From an uncultured Sphingomonadales bacterium (GTDB taxonomy: Bacteria; Pseudomonadota; Alphaproteobacteria; Sphingomonadales; Sphingomonadaceae), in the NCBI GenBank assembly GCA_903893935.1, contig CAITOD010000532.1:1-14494 (forward strand): a stretch of DNA of 14,494 bases. The letters run 5' to 3'. The notes below the pieces were generated by a model. It ran no database searches. It worked only from the letters and a program-made list of their open reading frames with translations, and was not told where the DNA came from. Positions 1-7,680 of this stretch are shown here, piece by piece (the stretch's first letter is position 1; each line of letters opens with the position of its first letter). The position numbers were made by a program, and so were the translations under genes.

Positions 1-527
1 GCGGCGGCGGTATGCACCAGCGCCTTGTGCCCTTCGCGGCGCAGCACTTCGACAAAGCTGAGCGCGGTCAACGGGTTGACGAAAGCGCCCGCGCCCTGTT
101 CGGCGGTGGCGTGATCGGGCAGCACGAGCGCGGCGCGGGCATCGGTCAGCCGGTATTGCGAATACATCGCGCCCGGGATCACCGCGACCAGTTTGCCAAG
201 CAAGGCTTGCGCTTCGGGCGCGTCACCCGCGGCGACCACGGTGCCGGCGCCTTCGTTGCCGACCGGCAGCGCCTGGCCAAGGCGGGCATGCATTGCGCGT
301 ACTGCGGCTTCGGGCATCGGCGCCACGATCCGGCCGGGGGTGAATTCGGCATTGGCGAGATCGGCGGGGCCAAACAGCAGGCCGAGATCCGAAGGGTTGA
401 TCGGCGCCGCCTCGACGCGCACGAGGATCTGGTGCCCGGTCGGTTCGGCCAGCGTTTCGTCGCGCAGTTCGACAATCAGCCGACCGTCGGCTTCAAGCGT
501 CGAAACCAGCTGTCTGTTCGCAACCAT
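1..527 (-). CDS. MDR-family (zinc-type alcohol dehydrogenase-like / quinone) oxidoreductase, N-terminal part
   Basis: The first 175 codons are present; the C-terminal half lies beyond the left edge. The product begins [17 protein letters not shown] and shows the GroES-like N-terminal fold of medium-chain dehydrogenases: APINPSDLG at residues 41-49, GNEGAGTVV at 90-98 and NPLTALSF at 151-158, after which the NAD(P)-binding Rossmann domain would begin. The usual cysteine and histidine ligands of the catalytic zinc are not seen in the visible part, which favours a zinc-free quinone-reductase-like member using NADPH. The start ATG (525-527) is preceded by GGAGAG at a spacing of seven bases. It lies inside the 3' end of truA, with a 35-nt overlap, so it is probably translated from the fmt-truA message. 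The substrate cannot be told from sequence. The family call is firm; the exact activity is open. Confidence 0.85.
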   Translation of the reverse strand, partial: MVANRQLVSTLEADGRLIVELRDETLAEPTGHQILVRVEAAPINPSDLGLLFGPADLANAEFTPGRIVAPMPEAAVRAMHARLGQALPVGNEGAGTVVAAGDAPEAQALLGKLVAVIPGAMYSQYRLTDARAALVLPDHATAEQGAGAFVNPLTALSFVEVLRREGHKALVHTAA

Positions 528-1278
528 CGCAATTCTCTCCCGGATATATCGCCTGCATGAAATAGAGCCCATCGGGTGGCGCATTAAGTCCCAGTTTGCA
601 ACGGTCTTTGGCATCAAGCGCGGCGGCGAGATCAGCGCGGCTCCAGCGCCCGAGCCCGATCAGCGCCAGGCAGCCGACCATCGAGCGCACCTGATGGTGG
701 AGGAAACTGCGCGCCCTGGCAGTGATCACCACGCGATCGCGATCGCGCCGCACGTCGAGCCGGTCGAGCGTCTTGACCGGGCTGGCCGACTGGCAATGCG
801 CCGAACGGAACGTGGTGAAATCGTGGCATCCGACCAGAACTTGCGCGGCATGATGCATGGCTTCGGCATCGAGATCGCGGATCACGTGCCAGGCGCGGCC
901 CGCTTCGAGCGTCAGCGGCGCGCGGCGGTTGATGATGCAGTATTCGTAAGCGCGGCCAAGGCACGAAAAGCGCGCGTGCCAGTCGTCCGCCACCGGGCGG
1001 CACGCGAGCACCGCGACCGGTTGCGGCTTCAGCTTGGCATTGATCGCTTCGCCCAGCCGGAACGCATCGAAATCGCGCACCAGATCGAAATGCGCGCGCA
1101 TCGCCCGCGCATGCACACCGGTATCGGTGCGTCCGGCCGCGCTGACATTGACCGCTTCGCCCGTGACCGCGGCGATCGCCTCCTCGATCGCGGCTTGCAC
1201 GGTGGGGCCGTGCGGCTGGCGCTGAAACCCCATGTAGGGCGCGCCATCCCATTCGAGTGTCAGGGCAAACCGCGGCAT
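493..1278 (-). CDS. truA: tRNA pseudouridine(38-40) synthase TruA
   Basis: The 261-residue product matches the family's usual length. TruA converts uridines 38, 39 and 40 of the tRNA anticodon stem to pseudouridine in the cytoplasm. The hallmark [10 protein letters not shown] motif is at residues 48-57, with the catalytic aspartate at D52. The start [12 protein letters not shown] and the later HHQVRSM segment also fit the family. An in-frame extension of 18 codons exists upstream, but the ATG at 1276-1278 gives the conserved N-terminus and overlaps the fmt stop by one base (TGATG), so coupled translation from fmt is likely. Downstream it overlaps the oxidoreductase start by 35 nt. The active-site residues are intact. 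Confidence 0.97.
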   Translation of the reverse strand: MPRFALTLEWDGAPYMGFQRQPHGPTVQAAIEEAIAAVTGEAVNVSAAGRTDTGVHARAMRAHFDLVRDFDAFRLGEAINAKLKPQPVAVLACRPVADDWHARFSCLGRAYEYCIINRRAPLTLEAGRAWHVIRDLDAEAMHHAAQVLVGCHDFTTFRSAHCQSASPVKTLDRLDVRRDRDRVVITARARSFLHHQVRSMVGCLALIGLGRWSRADLAAALDAKDRCKLGLNAPPDGLYFMQAIYPGENCDGCEQTAGFDA

Positions 1279-2183
1279 CAGCCCACCCGCGTTCCCGCCG
1301 GAACCGCATAGCCACGCAGCAAGGCGGCGCAATCCATTGCCGGGCGCCCGGCGCGCTGGACCAGCGTGGGGCGCAAGGCGCCGATGCCGCAGCCGATCGT
1401 CAGCCGGTCATCGAGCACCACGCCCGGCGCGGCCGCCGCGTCGATGACTTCGGCCGCGAGCACGCGCACGCGTTCGCCATCGAGCTCGAACCAGGCGCCG
1501 GGCGCCGGCGCAAAGGCGCGCACCTGGCGCTCGAGCGCGCCCGCATCGCCCGAAAAATCGAGCCGGCTCTCGGCCTTGTCGATTTTGGCGGCATACGTAA
1601 CCCCCTGATCGGGCTGCACGAGTGGCGGATGGCCGGCAAAGTCCGCCAGCACGGCGATCATCGCCTGCGCGCCGAGTTCTGCCAGTTCACCGGTCAGCTC
1701 GCCCGCAGTCTTGCCATCGACCGTGGTGCGCACCGTGGCCAGCATTGGCCCGGTGTCGAGCCCGCGTTCCATCTGCATGATCGTCACCCCGGTTTCGGCA
1801 TCGCCCGCCAGGATCGCGCGCTGCACCGGCGCCGCCCCCCGCCAGCGCGGCAGCAGCGAGCCGTGGACATTGAGGCAGCCGTGGCGCGGTGCCGCGAGCA
1901 CCGCGGGCGGCAGGATCAGGCCATAGGCGGCAACCACCGCCACATCAGCATGGTGCGCGGCAAACGCCGCCTGCTCGTCGGCGCCTTTGAGGCTCTGCGG
2001 AGTGAACACCGGCACGCCCGCGTCTTCGGCCGCACGCTGCACGGGCGAGGGTTGCAGCTTTTTGCCGCGCCCGGCCGGGCGCGGCGGCTGGCTGTAGGCC
2101 GCAACCACCGCGTGCCCCGCTGCGATCAGCGCGCGCAGCGTCGGCACGGCAAAGTCGGGAGTGCCCATGAAGACCACGCGCAT
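1278..2183 (-). CDS. fmt: methionyl-tRNA formyltransferase
   Basis: The 301-residue product transfers a formyl group from 10-formyl-tetrahydrofolate to initiator Met-tRNA. The N-terminal domain starts [14 protein letters not shown]. The catalytic motif [16 protein letters not shown] is at residues 104-119, with N105 and H107, and the third catalytic residue is D143 in GLDTGPM. The C-terminal oligonucleotide-binding-like domain begins near residue 200. The reading frame stays open far upstream, antisense to recR and def, but homology begins at the ATG at 2181-2183. A GTG three codons earlier is less likely. An AAAGGGA stretch lies about 12 bases upstream. The gene is first in the fmt-truA-oxidoreductase operon and diverges from recR across 60 bases. 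Its partner enzyme Def is encoded nearby on the other strand. Confidence 0.97.
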   Translation of the reverse strand: MRVVFMGTPDFAVPTLRALIAAGHAVVAAYSQPPRPAGRGKKLQPSPVQRAAEDAGVPVFTPQSLKGADEQAAFAAHHADVAVVAAYGLILPPAVLAAPRHGCLNVHGSLLPRWRGAAPVQRAILAGDAETGVTIMQMERGLDTGPMLATVRTTVDGKTAGELTGELAELGAQAMIAVLADFAGHPPLVQPDQGVTYAAKIDKAESRLDFSGDAGALERQVRAFAPAPGAWFELDGERVRVLAAEVIDAAAAPGVVLDDRLTIGCGIGALRPTLVQRAGRPAMDCAALLRGYAVPAGTRVG

Positions 2184-2243
2184 CGACGCCACTATTCCCT
2201 TTTTCCGCTTTCGTTTTGAGCCTGCCGCCCTATCTGTCCGCTG

Positions 2244-2840
2244 ATGGCATCGCAAGAGATCGAGGCACTGGCCAATGCGCTGGCGCGCCTGCCCGGGCTG
2301 GGGCCGCGATCGGCGCGGCGCGCGGTGCTGTGGCTGATCAAGCGGCGCGAAACCGCGTTTGCCGGGCTCGTCGATGCGCTCGCCTCGGTGCGCGAGCGGC
2401 TGGTCGAATGCCCGGTGTGCGGCAATGTCGATACCACCAGCCCTTGCGCGATCTGCGCCGACCCGCGCCGCGATGCGCGCGCGCTGTGCGTGGTTGAAGA
2501 TGTGGCGGATTTGTGGGCGCTCGATCGCGCGCGGCTGTTCACCGGGCGCTACCACGTGCTCGGCGGGCGGCTTTCGGCGCTCGAAGGCGTGCGGCCCGAA
2601 GATCTCAATATCGCCAGCCTGCTGCACCGCGTCGCCGGCGGCGGGATCGACGAAGTGGTGCTGGCAATGAACGCCACGCTCGAAGGCCAGACCACCGCGC
2701 ACTATCTTGCCGAACGGCTCGAAAGCTATCCGGTGCGGCTGACCCAGCTTGCGCACGGGTTGCCGGTGGGCGGTGAACTCGATTACCTTGACGAAGGCAC
2801 GCTGGCGCAAGCCTTGCGCGCGCGGCGCCCGCTCGGCTGA
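2244..2840 (+). CDS. recR: recombination mediator protein RecR
   Basis: The 198-residue product is standard for RecR, which with RecF/RecO loads RecA onto single-stranded gaps during repair. In order it shows a helix-hairpin-helix ([20 protein letters not shown], from residue 13), a four-cysteine zinc finger (C56, C59, C68 and C71 in [16 protein letters not shown]), and a Toprim domain from about residue 80 ([13 protein letters not shown], then [14 protein letters not shown]). The ATG at 2244 has no clear Shine-Dalgarno sequence. A weak TATCTG element ends seven bases before it, which might mean a leaderless transcript. It heads the recR-def-rmuC set, with 49 bases to def, and diverges from fmt. 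Confidence 0.97.
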   Translation: MASQEIEALANALARLPGLGPRSARRAVLWLIKRRETAFAGLVDALASVRERLVECPVCGNVDTTSPCAICADPRRDARALCVVEDVADLWALDRARLFTGRYHVLGGRLSALEGVRPEDLNIASLLHRVAGGGIDEVVLAMNATLEGQTTAHYLAERLESYPVRLTQLAHGLPVGGELDYLDEGTLAQALRARRPLG

Positions 2841-2852
2841 CGCGCGCGGCCC

Positions 2853-2881
2853 TTGCGCGGTGGCCTGCGGCTGATTATCTT
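2853..2881 (+). promoter_or_regulatory. candidate promoter of def (possibly leaderless)
   Basis: TTGCGC at 2853-2858 and TATCTT at 2876-2881 are separated by exactly 17 bases in the short recR-def gap. The expected transcription start falls within a base or two of the def ATG at 2890. No Shine-Dalgarno sequence is visible before that ATG, in keeping with a leaderless message. The assignment rests on matching to the general sigma-70 consensus only. Confidence 0.35.
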
Positions 2882-2889
2882 GGCCGCCT

Positions 2890-3459
2890 ATGGCTATCCG
2901 CGAAATCCTCGAAGTCCCCGATCCCAGGCTCAAACAGGTGTCGAAACCCGTCGAGGTGTTCGATGATGCGCTGCGCACGCTCGTCGCCGACATGTTCGAC
3001 ACGATGTACGATGCGCCTGGCATCGGCCTTGCCGCGATCCAGGTAGGCGTGCCTTTGCGCGTGCTGGTGATCGATCTGCAGCCCGAAGACCCCGACGCCG
3101 AACCGCAGGAATGCACCGCGCACGGCGGGCACAGCCACACGCACCGGCCCACCCGCAAAGAGCCGCGCGTGTTCATCAATCCGGTGCTGACGCCCGTCAC
3201 TGAAGAACAGTCGGTCTACAGCGAAGGCTGCCTGTCGGTCCCCGACATCTACGCCGATGTCACCCGCCCGGCGCGCATCCACGCGCGCTGGCAGGACCTC
3301 GACGGCACGATGCACGAAGCCGAACTCGATGATCTGATGGCGACCTGCCTGCAGCACGAGATGGACCACCTCGAAGGCATTCTGTTCATCGACCACTTGT
3401 CGCGGCTGAAACGTGCAATGGTGCTCAAGAAGCTGGAAAAGATCCGCCGCGCGGCTTGA
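2890..3459 (+). CDS. def: peptide deformylase with histidine-rich insert
   Basis: The 189-residue product removes the formyl group from nascent N-formylmethionyl peptides at the ribosome, reversing the Fmt step. All three metal-site motifs are intact: GIGLAAIQ at 44-51, EGCLSVP at 112-118 (metal ligand C114) and QHEMDH at 155-160 (ligands H156 and H160, catalytic E157). Between strand VLVIDLQ and the conserved RVFINP there is an insert of about 25 residues (67-92) containing HGGHSHTH at 78-85. That is four histidines in eight residues, plus a Cys at 75. Most deformylases have a short loop here. The C-terminal lysine/arginine-rich helix resembles ribosome-contacting tails. It lies 49 bases after recR and 58 before rmuC. 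A candidate promoter sits immediately upstream. Confidence 0.97.
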   Translation: MAIREILEVPDPRLKQVSKPVEVFDDALRTLVADMFDTMYDAPGIGLAAIQVGVPLRVLVIDLQPEDPDAEPQECTAHGGHSHTHRPTRKEPRVFINPVLTPVTEEQSVYSEGCLSVPDIYADVTRPARIHARWQDLDGTMHEAELDDLMATCLQHEMDHLEGILFIDHLSRLKRAMVLKKLEKIRRAA

Positions 3460-3484
3460 TCGCTTGTCCTGCACCGGCTAAGTT
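3456..3484 (+). promoter_or_regulatory. candidate promoter of rmuC
   Basis: TTGATC at 3456-3461, overlapping the def stop codon, and TAAGTT at 3479-3484 are spaced by 17 bases and lie about 33 bases before the rmuC start. The match to sigma-70 consensus is moderate. Transcription through from def is equally possible. Confidence 0.3.
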
Positions 3485-3517
3485 CACGGTTCGTTCCGAG
3501 ACCTGAAAGGCGTGGTG

Positions 3518-4981
3518 ATGGACTTGCTGATTGCGGCAGCCTTGGCACTGCTGGGCGGCCTCGCGCTCGGCTGGTTTTTCGGTTCGCGCCCGGTGGCCGA
3601 ATGGCGGACCCGTGCCACGGCGCACGAGGCCACGCTCAAACAGATGACGATCGATCTCGCCAGCCTCGCCGAGCGGGTGAAGCAGATCGATAGCCTTTCC
3701 GCTGAACTCGCCGATGTGCGGCGCGATCGCGATGATCTGGCGCCACGCCTCGCGACCGCCGAGGCACGCGCTGCCGATGCCGACCGGTTGCGCGGCGAAC
3801 TTGCCGAAGCGCGCACCGCGCGCGAAACGCTCGCGGCAGACCTCGCGCGGCTCAAGGCCGATGCTGCCAATTTCGACGAGCAGAAGCGCTTGCTGCTCGC
3901 CGCGCAGACCGAATTGCGCAAGGAATTCGAAAACGCCGGCAGCAAAGTGCTCGCGCAAGCGCAGGAAGCGTTTCTGACGCGGGCGAGCGCGCGCTTCGAG
4001 GAAAGCGAAAAGGCGCAAGGCGAACGGCTGAAGACGCTGCTCGCCCCGGTCGATGCGCGGCTCAAGGCGTATGAAGAGCAAGTCGGCAAGCTCGAAAAGG
4101 ACCGCGTCGATGCTTTCGGCACGCTGACCGGGCTGATCCATTCGATGCGCGACGGGCAGGAAGCGGTGCGCGCCGCCGCAGCCCAACTGGGCAATTCGCT
4201 GCGCAACGGGCCCAAGACCCGCGGCCGCTGGGGCGAATTGCAATTGCGCAATGTGCTCGAACAATGCGGGCTGTCGGAACACACCGATTTCGTCACCGAG
4301 CAATCGGTTGAAACCGAAGAGGGCCGCTTGCGCCCCGACGCGATCGTGCGCATTCCCGGCAACAAGCTGCTGGTGATCGATGCCAAAGTCTCGCTCAACG
4401 CCTATCAGGATGCGTTCGAGGCCGAAACCGACGAAGCCCGCGCCGCCGCGCTGAACCTGCACGTGCAATCGATGCGCAATCACATCCAGACGCTGGGCGG
4501 CAAAGCCTATCAGAGCCAGTTCGACGATGCGCCCGACTATGTGCTGATGTTCGTGCCCGGCGAGCATTTCATCGCGGCAGCACTCGAACACGATCCCAAC
4601 TTGTGGGATTTCGCGTTCGAACGCCGCGTGCTGCTGGCGAGCCCGACCAACCTCGTGGCGATCGCGCGCACAATCGCGCAAGTGTGGCGCCAGGACGGTC
4701 TCGCCCGCGAAGCGCGCGAAATCGGCCGGATGGGCGGCGAGCTTTACGAACGGATTGCGATTGTGGCGGACCATCTCAAGCGCGTCGGCAGCGGGCTCGA
4801 ATCGGCGGTAACCCATTACAACAAGTTCGTCGGCAGCTTTGAACGCAACGTGGTCTCTGCCGGACGCCGGCTGCGCGACAAACATATCGAGATCGGCAAG
4901 CGCGAGATCGAAGATGTGCCGCTGATCGAAAGCGCCCCGCGCTATGGCGCTGCCGATGCGGAAGCGGAGGCAGCCGATTAG
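3518..4981 (+). CDS. rmuC: DNA recombination protein RmuC homologue
   Basis: The 487-residue product belongs to the RmuC family. Members limit inversion at short inverted repeats and are thought to be nucleases, though the biochemical role is poorly defined. Residues 3-22 are a hydrophobic membrane anchor (LLIAAALALLGGLALGWFF). Residues 28 to about 195 are charged, heptad-like coiled coil. The RmuC core follows, with RGRWGELQLRNVLE at 235-248 and RPDAIVRIPGNKLLVIDAK at 272-290. D274, D288 and K290 there fit a PD-(D/E)XK nuclease site. Two GTG codons precede in frame (3512, 3515), but the ATG at 3518 has AAAGG at a seven-base spacing and is preferred. It follows def by 58 bases. Together with recR this gives the block a recombination and repair flavour. 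Confidence 0.93.
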   Translation: MDLLIAAALALLGGLALGWFFGSRPVAEWRTRATAHEATLKQMTIDLASLAERVKQIDSLSAELADVRRDRDDLAPRLATAEARAADADRLRGELAEARTARETLAADLARLKADAANFDEQKRLLLAAQTELRKEFENAGSKVLAQAQEAFLTRASARFEESEKAQGERLKTLLAPVDARLKAYEEQVGKLEKDRVDAFGTLTGLIHSMRDGQEAVRAAAAQLGNSLRNGPKTRGRWGELQLRNVLEQCGLSEHTDFVTEQSVETEEGRLRPDAIVRIPGNKLLVIDAKVSLNAYQDAFEAETDEARAAALNLHVQSMRNHIQTLGGKAYQSQFDDAPDYVLMFVPGEHFIAAALEHDPNLWDFAFERRVLLASPTNLVAIARTIAQVWRQDGLAREAREIGRMGGELYERIAIVADHLKRVGSGLESAVTHYNKFVGSFERNVVSAGRRLRDKHIEIGKREIEDVPLIESAPRYGAADAEAEAAD

Positions 4982-5004
4982 CCCGCTCCCGCCCCCACCC
5001 GGAG

Positions 5005-5097
5005 CGTCACCCCGGACTTGATCCGGGGTCTATCGTGCCGGTTCGCGCGGGTGGCCGCAAAAGGAGAAATGGCCCCCGGATCAAGTCCGGGGTGACG
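5005..5097. repeat. perfect 24-nt inverted repeat (extragenic palindromic element)
   Basis: The left arm 5005-5028 and right arm 5074-5097 are exact reverse complements, separated by 45 bases. Each arm itself contains a smaller hairpin (CCCCGGA, five bases, TCCGGGG), so either arm or the whole unit can fold. There is no T-run after either stem, so it is not a classic intrinsic terminator, though it may slow or end transcription leaving rmuC. Similar CACCCCGGA-type palindromes are scattered between genes in many alphaproteobacterial genomes. That they recur elsewhere in this genome is inference. Confidence 0.85.
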
Positions 5098-5187
5098 TTG
5101 CGGAGCGGCGTTGTTTTCCAAATGCAACAAAGCGGCTCGGGTGCTAAGGGCGTGCGCTCTTCAACCCGATTGGTCGCATCAAAGCCC

Positions 5188-5910
5188 ATGTCAAGATTGC
5201 GTCGCGTTGCCGTTTCTGTCGGGCTGTCAGTCGGTGTAACGCTGATTGCGCTCAAGATCGTATCGGTGCTCAGCGGCATTCCGGTGCCTGCAATCTACTG
5301 GCTGGTTGCGACCCTGTGCCCGCTGCTGCTCAGCGCGCTGATTTCGGGCCATCTCGTCCGCAAGGAGGAGACGCTGCGCGAGATCTACGCCGAATTGCAG
5401 CTGGCGCACGCCCAGCTCAAGCAAGCCTCGGAAATCGACCCGATGACCGGACTGCTCAACCGCGGCGCGTTTCTCGCCAGCGTGGCGCGGATCAGGGCCG
5501 CGGGCAAGACCGGCTGGCTGATGCTGATCGATGTCGATCATTTCAAGCATATCAACGACGCGCATGGCCACGAAACGGGCGACCACGCCTTGCGAACGAT
5601 CGCCGCCCTGTTGCGCGAGTCGGTCCGCAACGACGATCTGATCGGGCGGCTGGGCGGCGAGGAATTCGGCATTTACATGATCGAGACCGCGCATGCCGAG
5701 GCGCTGCTGCTGAGCGAACGCGTGCGCTGCCACATCGCCCAGTCGCCCGCATACAGCGTCGATGGCCGCGCTTGCTTCGTTACCGTCAGCATCGGTCTGT
5801 CGACCGAACGAACCCCGGCTGAAACCTTGAAAGACGTGCTCCACCGCGCCGACATGGCGATGTATCAGGCCAAGGAAGACGGCCGCAATCGCATTCTCGC
5901 AACGATTTAG
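5188..5910 (+). CDS. membrane-anchored GGDEF diguanylate cyclase
   Basis: The 240-residue product makes cyclic di-GMP from two GTP. Two hydrophobic segments (about 8-28 and 33-54) form a hairpin in the inner membrane. A short coiled linker (57-82) leads into one GGDEF domain: DPMTGLLNR at 84-92, metal/GTP-binding DVDHFKHIND at 115-124, and the active site GGEEF at 156-160. An RxxD product-inhibition site (RNDD, 147-150) lies exactly five residues before it. No sensor domain such as PAS or GAF is present, so any input must come through the membrane hairpin or linker. The start is uncertain. The frame is open upstream to 5035, but that extension enters the inverted repeat, so the ATG at 5188 just before the first membrane helix is chosen; 5122 is an alternative. 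The 3' end overlaps the convergent methyltransferase gene by four bases. Confidence 0.92.
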   Translation: MSRLRRVAVSVGLSVGVTLIALKIVSVLSGIPVPAIYWLVATLCPLLLSALISGHLVRKEETLREIYAELQLAHAQLKQASEIDPMTGLLNRGAFLASVARIRAAGKTGWLMLIDVDHFKHINDAHGHETGDHALRTIAALLRESVRNDDLIGRLGGEEFGIYMIETAHAEALLLSERVRCHIAQSPAYSVDGRACFVTVSIGLSTERTPAETLKDVLHRADMAMYQAKEDGRNRILATI

Positions 5911-6707
5911 CCCAACGCCGCCAGGACTTCGTAGCCCAGCACGGCCGCTGCGACCGCCGCGTTCAGGCTGTCGGCACGCCCGCGCATCGGCATCGTAACG
6001 CGCAAGTCGCAGGCCAGCTCGTAGTCTTCAGGAAGCCCGCGCGATTCGTTGCCGACCATCACAAAGCACGGCGCAGCATAAGGCGCGCCGCGATAAGCCA
6101 CCGCATCGCGCAGCGAAGCCGCGACCAGCTGGCCCGGCCCACCGCGCAGCCAGGCGATGAAATCGCTCCAACCCGCCTGCGCCAGCTGTTGCGTGAACAC
6201 CGCACCCATGCTGGCGCGCACCGCCTCGACGCTGAACGGATCGACGCAATCGTCGATCAGGATCACCCCGCCCGCGCCCAATGCGTCGGCGGTGCGCAGC
6301 ATCGTGCCCAGATTGCCCGGGTCGCGCATCGCCTGCGCGACCAGCCAGATCGACGCGGCGTTGCGGTCGAGCGCATCGAGCCCGGTATTCCATTCGGCAT
6401 AGACACCGCACACTGCCTGCGGATTGTCCTTGCCGGTCACTTTGGCGAGAATGTCGATCGGCACTTCGATCACTTCGCCCCCGGCGCGCAAGACCGCGGC
6501 TTCGAGATCGTCGAGCAAAGGGTGCGGATCGCGCGACACCGCCATCAGCAGCAATTCGGGCAGACGCCCGCTCGCCCGGGCATCGGTCAGCAGGCGCAAG
6601 CCTTCGGCCAGAAAGCACTGCTCGCGCCGCCGGTGCTTCTTGTCGCGCAAGCTGCGCACGAATTTGATGGTCGGGTTGGAAAAACCGGTGATGGTCTTGC
6701 GCGTCAT
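5907..6707 (-). CDS. SpoU/TrmH-family RNA 2'-O-methyltransferase
   Basis: The 266-residue product is a SAM-dependent ribose methyltransferase of the trefoil-knot (SPOUT) class. The N-terminal substrate-binding domain (residues 1 to about 100, with FLAEGLRLL at 32-40) resembles those of RlmB-like enzymes. The three family motifs follow: RDPGNLGTMLRTADALG at 128-144 (N132, R138), GNESRGL at 219-225, and MPMRGRADSLNAAVAAA at 239-255 (N249). The target, rRNA or tRNA, cannot be fixed from sequence. AAGG lies eight bases before the ATG. It starts 20 bases after HPr on the same strand and is probably the last gene of that operon. In Rhizobiales this downstream position is usually ahcY. Its 3' end overlaps the diguanylate cyclase gene tail to tail by four bases. 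Confidence 0.93.
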   Translation of the reverse strand: MTRKTITGFSNPTIKFVRSLRDKKHRRREQCFLAEGLRLLTDARASGRLPELLLMAVSRDPHPLLDDLEAAVLRAGGEVIEVPIDILAKVTGKDNPQAVCGVYAEWNTGLDALDRNAASIWLVAQAMRDPGNLGTMLRTADALGAGGVILIDDCVDPFSVEAVRASMGAVFTQQLAQAGWSDFIAWLRGGPGQLVAASLRDAVAYRGAPYAAPCFVMVGNESRGLPEDYELACDLRVTMPMRGRADSLNAAVAAAVLGYEVLAALG

Positions 6708-6727
6708 GCCGGCAGCCTTATCGCGCG

Positions 6728-7024
6728 TCAGTCTTCGCCAAAACCGTCCTTGATCAGCCCGGCCAGCTTCATCAGCACCGCGTCGGCCTCGGTCCGCTCG
6801 CCCGTGACCGCAATATCGACGCTGTCGCCCATTGCCGCGCCCAGCATCATCAGCCCCAGGATCGATCCGCCATTGGCTTCGGTGCCATCTTTGCTGACCG
6901 TCACATCAAACCCTTCGGGCAGCTTGGCCACGGCGTTGACGAATTTGGCGCTCGCGCGCGCATGCAACCCGCGCTGGTTGACAATCGTCACCCGCTCGCG
7001 CGCAACGTAACTCTGCTCACCCAT
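6728..7024 (-). CDS. ptsH: HPr-like phosphocarrier protein of the regulatory PTS
   Basis: The 98-residue product has the HPr fold. The phosphorylated histidine is H21 in GLHARASAKFV. The regulatory serine S54, in NGGSILGLMMLGAA, is the site used by HPr kinase. It would accept phosphate from enzyme I, which is not in this window, and pass it to the EIIA encoded just upstream. Ser-phosphorylation by the HprK encoded in the same cluster would block that transfer. The gene begins three bases after the EIIA stop codon, so the two are co-translated. With no permease nearby the role is signalling rather than sugar uptake. A short N-terminal extension (MGEQSYVARERV) precedes the core. Confidence 0.95.
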   Translation of the reverse strand: MGEQSYVARERVTIVNQRGLHARASAKFVNAVAKLPEGFDVTVSKDGTEANGGSILGLMMLGAAMGDSVDIAVTGERTEADAVLMKLAGLIKDGFGED

Positions 7025-7027
7025 CGA

Positions 7028-7432
7028 TTACGCGTCCTGCCCCAGAAATTCCGACGCGATAGTGATGTAATTGCGCCCGGCATCGCGTGCGGCGGCGGTC
7101 GCTTCGCGCACCGGCATGCAGCCGCGCGCTTTGGCCAGACGGATCAGCATCGGCAGATTGATCCCGGCAATCACTTCGATCTTGCCCGCCTGCATCAGCG
7201 AAATGGCGAGGTTCGACGGGGTTCCGCCGAACAGGTCGGTCAGCACAATCACGCCTTCGCCGCTATCGACGCGCTTGATTGCGTCGGCAATTTCGCGCCG
7301 GCGCTTTTCCATGTCGTCGTTGGGTCCGATACACACGCCCACGACATCCGACTGGCGCCCGACCACGTGTTCCATCGCGTGGATGAATTCATCCGCCAGC
7401 GCGCCGTGGGTAACAAGAATAAGACCAATCAT
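7028..7432 (-). CDS. PTS EIIA component, mannose (EIIA-Man) type
   Basis: The 134-residue product is a stand-alone EIIA-Man domain. It begins MIGLILVTHGALADEF, with phosphorylated H9 in the conserved THG context, and carries the family signature DLFGGTPSNLA at 66-76. No EIIB, EIIC or EIID partner is encoded here. It is therefore the output component of an alphaproteobacterial regulatory PTS, receiving phosphate from HPr (next gene, three bases away). In related bacteria such proteins modulate carbon storage and two-component signalling. The open frame continues upstream, but MIGL (ATG 7430-7432) matches the family N-terminus exactly. A GGAG lies 12 bases before it, rather far. A 248-base gap separates it from rapZ. 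Confidence 0.95.
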   Translation of the reverse strand: MIGLILVTHGALADEFIHAMEHVVGRQSDVVGVCIGPNDDMEKRRREIADAIKRVDSGEGVIVLTDLFGGTPSNLAISLMQAGKIEVIAGINLPMLIRLAKARGCMPVREATAAARDAGRNYITIASEFLGQDA

Positions 7433-7680
7433 GAAAAAGCATGGCTCCATAGCAAATTGCGCACAGCCGCCCAGGTGCTTTGCCCCGCCACGCAAGGCCA
7501 AAATGCAATGTGCCGGAGTCCAAAATCGGGAAACACGCCGCTCGCGCCTTTCCCCCGGGGCCCGACCACGCACACAGCAACGCCGGTCAGCGAATCTGAG
7601 TGCCCCAGGATAGATCCGACCCCGATCGTCATTTTGTTATCGACTGTAACCAATCCATATGAAAAACAAGCGCATTCCGC
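7433..7680. other. 248-base gap between rapZ and the EIIA gene
   Basis: This is the longest untranslated stretch inside the otherwise compact minus-strand cluster, and it is AT-richer than its surroundings near 7630-7670. It probably holds a separate promoter for EIIA-HPr-methyltransferase. I see only weak candidates, such as GATAAC on the minus strand near 7640. A 67-codon minus-strand frame (7429-7632) overlaps the EIIA start but lacks coding bias and a ribosome site. No convincing terminator for rapZ is visible. Confidence 0.4.

Noticed and set aside
2184..3200. Upstream extension of the fmt frame across recR and def
   Set aside because: Fmt homology starts at the ATG at 2181-2183. The extension is antisense to two conserved genes.
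3425..4885. 486-codon minus-strand open frame opposite rmuC
   Set aside because: RmuC motifs are clear on the plus strand. The antisense translation has no family signature and begins within rmuC, as do other such shadows.
5069..5095. Eight-codon ORF in the right arm of the inverted repeat, after an AAGGAG
   Set aside because: The ribosome-site-like sequence is only two bases from the ATG, too close to work, and the peptide is simply the palindrome read through.
5035..5187. N-terminal extension of the diguanylate cyclase from a GTG at 5035
   Set aside because: It would be encoded largely by the extragenic palindrome and spacer, is basic and low in complexity, and precedes the natural membrane-helix start.
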